Source of the DNA: Congeria kusceri
Lineage: Eukaryota; Mollusca; Bivalvia; Myida; Dreissenidae
Reading direction: 5' to 3'
Length of the DNA: 64,000 nt
Assembly: GCA_027627225.1 (NCBI GenBank)
Contig: JAPFQT010000383.1
Coordinates: 36,001-100,000 of the forward strand
Shown here: piece by piece, positions 58,819 through 64,000 of the stretch
Position numbering within the stretch: position 1 is the first letter of the stretch
How the letters are laid out: the number at the start of each line of letters is the position of its first letter
Notes under the pieces: model-generated
What the model was told of the DNA's origin: nothing
Database searches by the model: none
What the model saw: the letters and a program-made list of their open reading frames with translations, nothing else
Position numbers and translations under genes: made by a program

Positions 58819-60672
58819 GCAAGAAATAAGAAAAGGACGTTATGCTGGAGGTATTTCTATTTATATTAAAAATAACAATAAACAATACATTTCTTTAGTA
58901 GTGACAAACAAATATGGCATTGCTTGTATCAAACTAGATGCATCACTTTTTAACTTCAATGAAACTGTATTTTTATGTTTTTGTTATATTCCACTAGTAG
59001 GATAAATGTACTATATGGACAAATGTTGATTTTTTCGAAGAAGTTGAAAATGGTACATAGAAAAATATTAATACTTGGTCAAACATATATAATTGGAGAT
59101 TTTAACGCTAATCTGTTTGATACAATAGAATATGACAAACATTTTTCTTTTATAATTAAACATACTATACTTCGAATACACATGTTTGTTTACAAAAAAA
59201 TATGTAATCAAGATCACGTAATTGACAGCAGCGGTCGAAAACTAGTATCAATGTGCGTAACGACCAATAGTATTATCGCTAACGGCCGTCCAGGCAATGT
59301 ACTCTTCTGTCAAATCAGCCTTAATATACAATAATAAACGTCAGATTTCATATACTCATGAATAGGAGTCAAACAAGGAGACACGTGTTCAAGTCCACCG
59401 TTCATGATTTTTGTCAACGATATAATGAAACACATTAATTGGAACACCGAAGGAATTGTTTATATCAGTGAGACTAACTTCTTCTTTATGTTATTCGCCT
59501 ATTATCAAGTTTATTCTCCACATAACCGAATTCACTCCAGTCAATGTTCAACGATATGGAACATTACTGTAACCAATGGAGCTTAAAAATTAACACAAAT
59601 AAAACAAAAATATTGATATTCGAACGAGCTCAGCGAACATTTAAATCCTATAATGAAGATCTAGAAACCATCGAGTCGTTTAAATACTTAGACGTACATT
59701 TATTGAAGAACGGTAACTGATACCGAACTCAAAAATCGATAGCTCAATATGCAACCAAAGGTATGCATATATTATTTTCAATTTGCAATCAATACTCCTT
59801 TGAAACCCAGGAAAAAATAAATGTATTTGACAAACTCGTGTCACCCATACTTAACTATTCCTCAGACGTGTGGGGATTCTGTCCTGGGAAAGACATATAT
59901 AGAAACCATTCATTAAAAATTTCTTCGTAAATTATTATGCGTAAATCAGTCAATGAATGTATCTTGTTTATATGGAGAATTAGACAGACTTCTATTATCA
60001 TTAATAAGAAAATTACGAATAGTTAAATATTGGTTTCAATTAATAAATCAATTGATGACAGCCTCATAAAGCAGGCATATGTTATGTTGTATAATGATGC
60101 AGAAAATAATAATACCTTTAACAACCAAAACTGGGCGCATCATTTAAATTGCGTGTAAGATCAATTGGGGCTCTCATATATAAAGGTAGATCAGACAAAT
60201 CTTTCGGAATCAAATAACGAAATATATGCTTTCAACTTAATAAAACAGCGACTCACTGACAATCACAAACAGAGTTGGTACAATTCAATTAACATTTCAT
60301 CCAGATTAGAAACATATGCTCGTTTTAAACACGAATTTCACTTTGAACCCTTTTTAAATACTTTTCAAGAAATAAAATTTAGAATTGCGTTTGCACGATT
60401 CAGAGTATCTTCACATACTTTAGAGCTTGAACGCGGTCGATATACAAATATAACTCGTGATAATCGAATTTGTCAGCTTTGTAACTTTCGACAAATCGAA
60501 AACGAATATCTTTTTCTTTTTACTTGCCCTTTATACGGTGATCTGAGACGCAAATATTTCAAATCATGTTACTGTCGATGGCCCACGTTAAATAAATTAA
60601 ACCAATTAATGCAAACAAGGAATAAGAAGGAAATGTTAAATCTACCAAAATACATATATTTTGTTTGCTGTC

Positions 60673-60747
60673 GGGCCGGCTTGCTCAGTTGGTAGAGCGC
60701 TGGACAACAAATCCGAGGATCGCTGTTTCGATTCCCGGCTCGGCCAC
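60673..60747 (+). promoter_or_regulatory. Internal pol III promoter (tRNA-like head of the SINE)
   Basis: A and B boxes match consensus with ordinary spacing (~27 bp between them). The cloverleaf itself is not convincing enough for a functional tRNA call. Confidence 0.75.
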
Positions 60748-60951
60748 AGAACTTGTGTGGGGATTGGTCATGAAATTATTTCTACGGCCATTCTCCCCCT
60801 ACGTCTGATTCAAGTGGGGCAGTTGTCAGTTACTGGCATAAGTATGTGCACTCAGTACTGGTAAACCAGCTTACCCAGGAAAAGTGTGAGTAGGTTAACT
60901 GACCGCCGACTGAAATACTGTTGAATACGGCGAAAAATCCAAACAAACAAA
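60673..60951 (+). mobile_element. tRNA-derived SINE inserted in the LINE
   Basis: The head is tRNA-like: A box TGCTCAGTTGGTAGAGC at 60,682-60,698 and B box GTTTCGATTCC at 60,725-60,735. A ~170-bp body with TTCTCCCCCTACGTCTGATTC, GTGCACTCAGTACTGGTAAA and CAGCTTACCCAGGAAAAG follows, and then a (CAAA)n tail. The body resembles the conserved central part of widespread molluscan SINEs of the Deu/V/RUDI kind; the exact family is not certain. Flanking ACATATATTTT and ACATATTTTTT are an imperfect target duplication. An intact A/B promoter means it could once be transcribed by pol III. Confidence 0.85.
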
Positions 60952-61350
60952 CATATTTTTTGCTAACAAATTAATATATGAGACACTGTTACAATTGTAG
61001 CGTCATATATGATGTATTTACAGAAAAGACATGAAACATGGATATTTTTATGAATATTATTTTATTAACATGTTATATATCGTAAAACTTTAGTTGTTTA
61101 TTGGTTTACAACATGTATTTATTAACTGATTGACTACATAATAATGTTAATTTACATAATTTCAAAAACTAAGAAGTATTGTTTTATAAATTTGGCTTCA
61201 GTAACCGTTTATTAAACCATAAAGCTTCTATCATTGTTGGTTTGTTAACAAAATGTATGTTATCTGATTGTCTACATCGTGTGTTGTATTCATTATATCA
61301 TGCTAGGAGCGTTGTAACGCTTAAAGGCAATACAAATAAAAATAAAAAAG

Positions 61351-61868
61351 ATAATAATTTTGAAACGTTTAATCGACAAAACTAACTCGGATAATGAAAA
61401 TAAGCGTCCATTCTATTATAATATCAATAATATTATATTTTATCACTTGTGGCTGAAAAAACTAGCTCGCACTTATAAAATTAGTATTCATTTTAATATA
61501 ATATATGCTACAAATCATTAAATACCTTGTCATTTGTGATCACCTCCTCATAACAGAACTGGCTCGGGCAGATCAAATTAACATTCCTTCGATTATAATA
61601 TATACAGTACTGCTAGAAATCACTAAATCCTGACAATTTGTGACCACCTGTTCTCAACAAAACTAAATAGCGCGGACATTGAAAATAAGATTTCATTCCA
61701 TACACGTCTATATACATGAAATGCCCGACCAATTAAAATCACGTGTACAATCGACTAAACTACTAGCAGCACGGATATTAAAATTAGCATTCATTTTATC
61801 TACACCAAAACATCAAATCGATAGCCGTTTTTGATCACCTGACCTCGACAAAACTAGCTCGGACACTG
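61351..61868 (+). repeat. 96-105-bp satellite, right segment (~4-5 units)
   Basis: Continues the array cut at 58,818. The first partial unit starts exactly where the left partial unit stops, then TAAAT-starting units are at 61,519 and 61,624. The family motif AAAACTAGCTCG(G/C)AC recurs to 61,868. Units here are longer and more diverged than on the left. Confidence 0.85.
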
Positions 61869-62255
61869 CTTGGATCCCTCCTATTCAGCCTTTTGGTTCA
61901 TGGATGTTAAAGACATTTTAAATATATCTCTGCTACAACAATGTTTAGTTTCATACGGTATTGTTCGCCCTTAAGGCACATTTCACTGCCTTCCAATTTT
62001 CCAAACAAGATTATTCTTTATTATATTATCTTGCTGTAAATACATGTCTACGTTAATTTACGTTCAACAAAACTACAATAGTTCTTCAAATAATCAATTC
62101 TACCACCGCTTCTACAACTAATTCTGCTAATCTAATGATCTCCTTAAACATGTGTCGTTGCTGCTGCTGATGATGATGATGTAGATGAATAAAATTGCGT
62201 TAGAATGCGTTTGGCATTTTCAAAGTAATACATTTGTTTGTATTTATTGTATTTC
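61869..62255. other. No gene recognised
   Basis: AT-rich spacer with a short GATGAT run near 62,170. Confidence 0.5.
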
Positions 62256-62640
62256 ATAATAATAATAATAATAATTTTATTATATAATAATAATAATATT
62301 ATTATTTTTTTTTAAATTACTATTATCATTATTATTATTAGTATTATTATTTTTATTATTTTTTTTTTATTGTAATAATAATAATAATAATAATAAAATA
62401 TTAATACTAATAAATGTAATATTTTTTTAATTTATAACAACAACAACAGCAACAACAATAATAATAAGAAGAAGAAGAAGAAAAACATGAAGAAGAAGAA
62501 GAACCGTATAATATTAATCATACTTTTATTCAACGAAGATGACATATAAGACATCATATTTGTCATGACAAAAACATGTCTTATTTTCATATGGCCTTGA
62601 TACATATTCATAATAATAAAATATAATAACATAATAATAA
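62256..62640. repeat. Compound trinucleotide microsatellite block
   Basis: Long (AAT/ATT)n runs, then (AAC)n and (AAG)n, then (AAT)n again. The Phe/Leu-rich frame on the minus strand is an artefact of these runs. Confidence 0.9.
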
Positions 62641-63347
62641 TAATTAAATCGATTTTAATATAGATCTATAACAAGTGTTACATCTATTTGACATTTTTAA
62701 GCAATTATTGTATATGCACTTTTAAATGATCGTCTTTTTTTTTTTTAAATCCATAAGCAGATTGTTCCACATGATTATGCTAAAATGTGATTCTTTTGGC
62801 AAAAAGGTTATGTGTGCATATCTAATTATAAATAGTGGGATTAATTGTTAGAAAAAGTAAATAATTCATTCAGATAATATTAATATAAATTATTTTACAA
62901 TATGATAATTTTAAAGAAAGAAACAAAAACATGAAATTAGAATTGCGGTATCCAAATTTTATTAGAAACCATAATATTTATGTTTTTGAACTGAGTTTGA
63001 AAATATTGGTCGGGTTCGTATCTGCCGCATTCACTACGTTATACATGTAACAACTATAGGGTCAGGCACGGGCTGATAATGGCCGATACTTAAGCAACAC
63101 ACTTGTAATATATTGATATTAGAGGAAAAGAAGTCAATCGGTGTATTCAGTATTCGATACAATAATAAAGTAGACTTTAACAATTAGTAACATAGTTCGC
63201 ATTTATGTGTGGCAGTATATTGGGTGCTTCATTTTTTGCAAGATTGCAACTTGCGACATTTCAGACGTGTTCATTTTCGTTAAATTTCTGTCAACTTATC
63301 AGGGTCATTGTGTCCGTTTCCAGATAATGTTAAATTATACATGTACT
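62641..63347. other. No gene recognised
   Basis: AT-rich spacer with no supported feature. Confidence 0.5.
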
Positions 63348-63977
63348 AAGTTTCATGCATTATGATTACTGCATAATTGTATGTAAATATCGTTTGTTTT
63401 CTGTATATATAATTGTTATTTTTTTATCAATTTATATAGATTCTTCATAGATCAAAATGCAAACTGGATCAACATTATGAATGTATTAGTTCTTATTCCT
63501 TTTAATTGCTGTCATATACAGCTTATGATATTACAAGCAATATCAGCTAGCCTGGTATTGGGATTGGGATTAATTTTATAGATTATTGACAATGGCAATT
63601 CCTGTCAGAATTTCGTCTTTTTGCACGTCCTGTGTAAACATAAAATGAAAGGTCTTAAAATGTATGCATTTCGTGTAATCTATGTTCTATATTCAATTTG
63701 GTACCGAATATATTTATATAGATTCTTCATAGATCAAAATGCAAACTGGATCAACATTATGAATGTATTAGTTCTTATTCCTTTTAATTGCTGTCATATA
63801 CATTGTTTCTCTATTCATTATTTTTTATTCAAACTACCAAATGAATACGATGATTAATTTTTTTTTATCAAACGCACTAATTTTGTTTGAATTTGCGCTG
63901 TTTGATTGTGTTGAAAACAGTGACTTCATAATATGATTCCGAAAGATTGTAATATTTAGACAACGCTAAATGGTGTA
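63348..63977 (+). repeat. Dispersed direct repeat, copy B, with an internal 90-bp duplication
   Basis: Matches 57,044-57,583. It is longer because the 90-bp stretch at 63,431-63,520 is copied again at 63,713-63,802 with no visible difference, entering at a shared TTTATATA word. Homology ends at about 63,977, just before the window edge. Confidence 0.85.
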
Positions 63978-64000
63978 GGCATCATATCTGGCTTATCGGT

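Larger units (their letters stand above)
58819..61350 (+). mobile_element. 5'-truncated CR1/RTE-like LINE inserted in the 96-bp satellite
   Basis: Order on the plus strand: endonuclease pieces (KGRYAGGISIYI from 58,835; YIIGDFNANLFD near 59,088; DHVIDSSGRKLVSMC near 59,214), RT pieces (GVKQGDT near 59,368; MIFVNDIMKHI from 59,404; CNQWSLKINTNKTKILIF near 59,567; SPILNYSSDVWGF near 59,845), the long intact C-terminal frame 60,165-60,695 with ELERGRYTNI and the knuckle CQLCNFRQ...LFTC, and after the SINE the last codons FFANKLIYETLLQL with TAG at 60,998-61,000. The RT core with YADD is lost or replaced by YYQV. Stops and frameshifts occur throughout. ATAATAA flanks both ends (58,812-58,818 and 61,351-61,357), a likely target duplication, and an A-rich tail precedes the right copy. 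Confidence 0.85.

Noticed and set aside
62432..62632. Phe/Leu-rich 66-codon frame
   Set aside because: It translates (AAC)n, (AAG)n and (AAT)n microsatellites.
57044..63977. The ~550-bp direct repeats as LTRs of a 7-kb retrotransposon
   Set aside because: No TG...CA ends, no primer-binding site or polypurine tract, and the interior is satellite plus a non-LTR LINE.

Overview
Organism. The window is AT-rich eukaryotic nuclear DNA with intron-bearing gene fragments and very dense transposon debris. Several repeat types point to a bivalve mollusc: arrays with ~160-175 bp units of the pearl/HINE type, a tRNA-derived SINE with a long conserved body, TTAA-flanked MITEs, and many CR1/RTE-like and Tx1/L1-like LINE tails. 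A dreissenid-like species is possible, but this cannot be proved from the sequence alone. No ribosomal RNA, functional tRNA, CRISPR or bacterial gene was seen. Most open frames are chance.

Layout. (1) 1-19,116: one complex repeat unit of about 4.2 kb, present in several direct and inverted copies. From 5,449 to 19,116 these form a large imperfect palindrome with a ~230 bp loop at 11,626-11,854. (2) 19,118-24,915: satellite-like ~160-175 bp arrays, a LINE tail, two MITEs, and the 3' end of a Ty3/Gypsy element (integrase C-terminus, polypurine tract, LTR). (3) 26,989-36,548: a degraded Tx1/L1-like LINE split by later material, two minus-strand LINE tails and two more ~140-166 bp arrays. (4) 37,030-50,108, minus strand: the most interesting part. 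Phase-compatible exons encode a compact SET methyltransferase domain (50.1-48.2 kb) and then a zinc-finger plus Crypton-like tyrosine recombinase with 3' tail exons (44.4-37.0 kb). A 51-bp minisatellite that reads as a 17-residue repeat lies between the two. Splice signals and exon phases fit well, but the frame holds five in-frame stops (one in the SET part, four in the recombinase part). The unit looks like a recently decayed gene or pair of genes, or an unusual recoded one. (5) 50.1-57.6 kb: mainly repeats and a minus-strand LINE that keeps a YADD motif. (6) 57,044-63,977: two direct repeat copies flank a 96-bp satellite into which a LINE inserted; a SINE later inserted into the last codons of that LINE.

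How the parts work together. Nothing here forms an operon. The biological signals are the SET / zinc-finger / tyrosine-recombinase assembly on the minus strand, and a layered record of insertions whose order can be read from who interrupts whom. Boundaries of diverged repeats are by-eye estimates, usually good to 10-30 bp.
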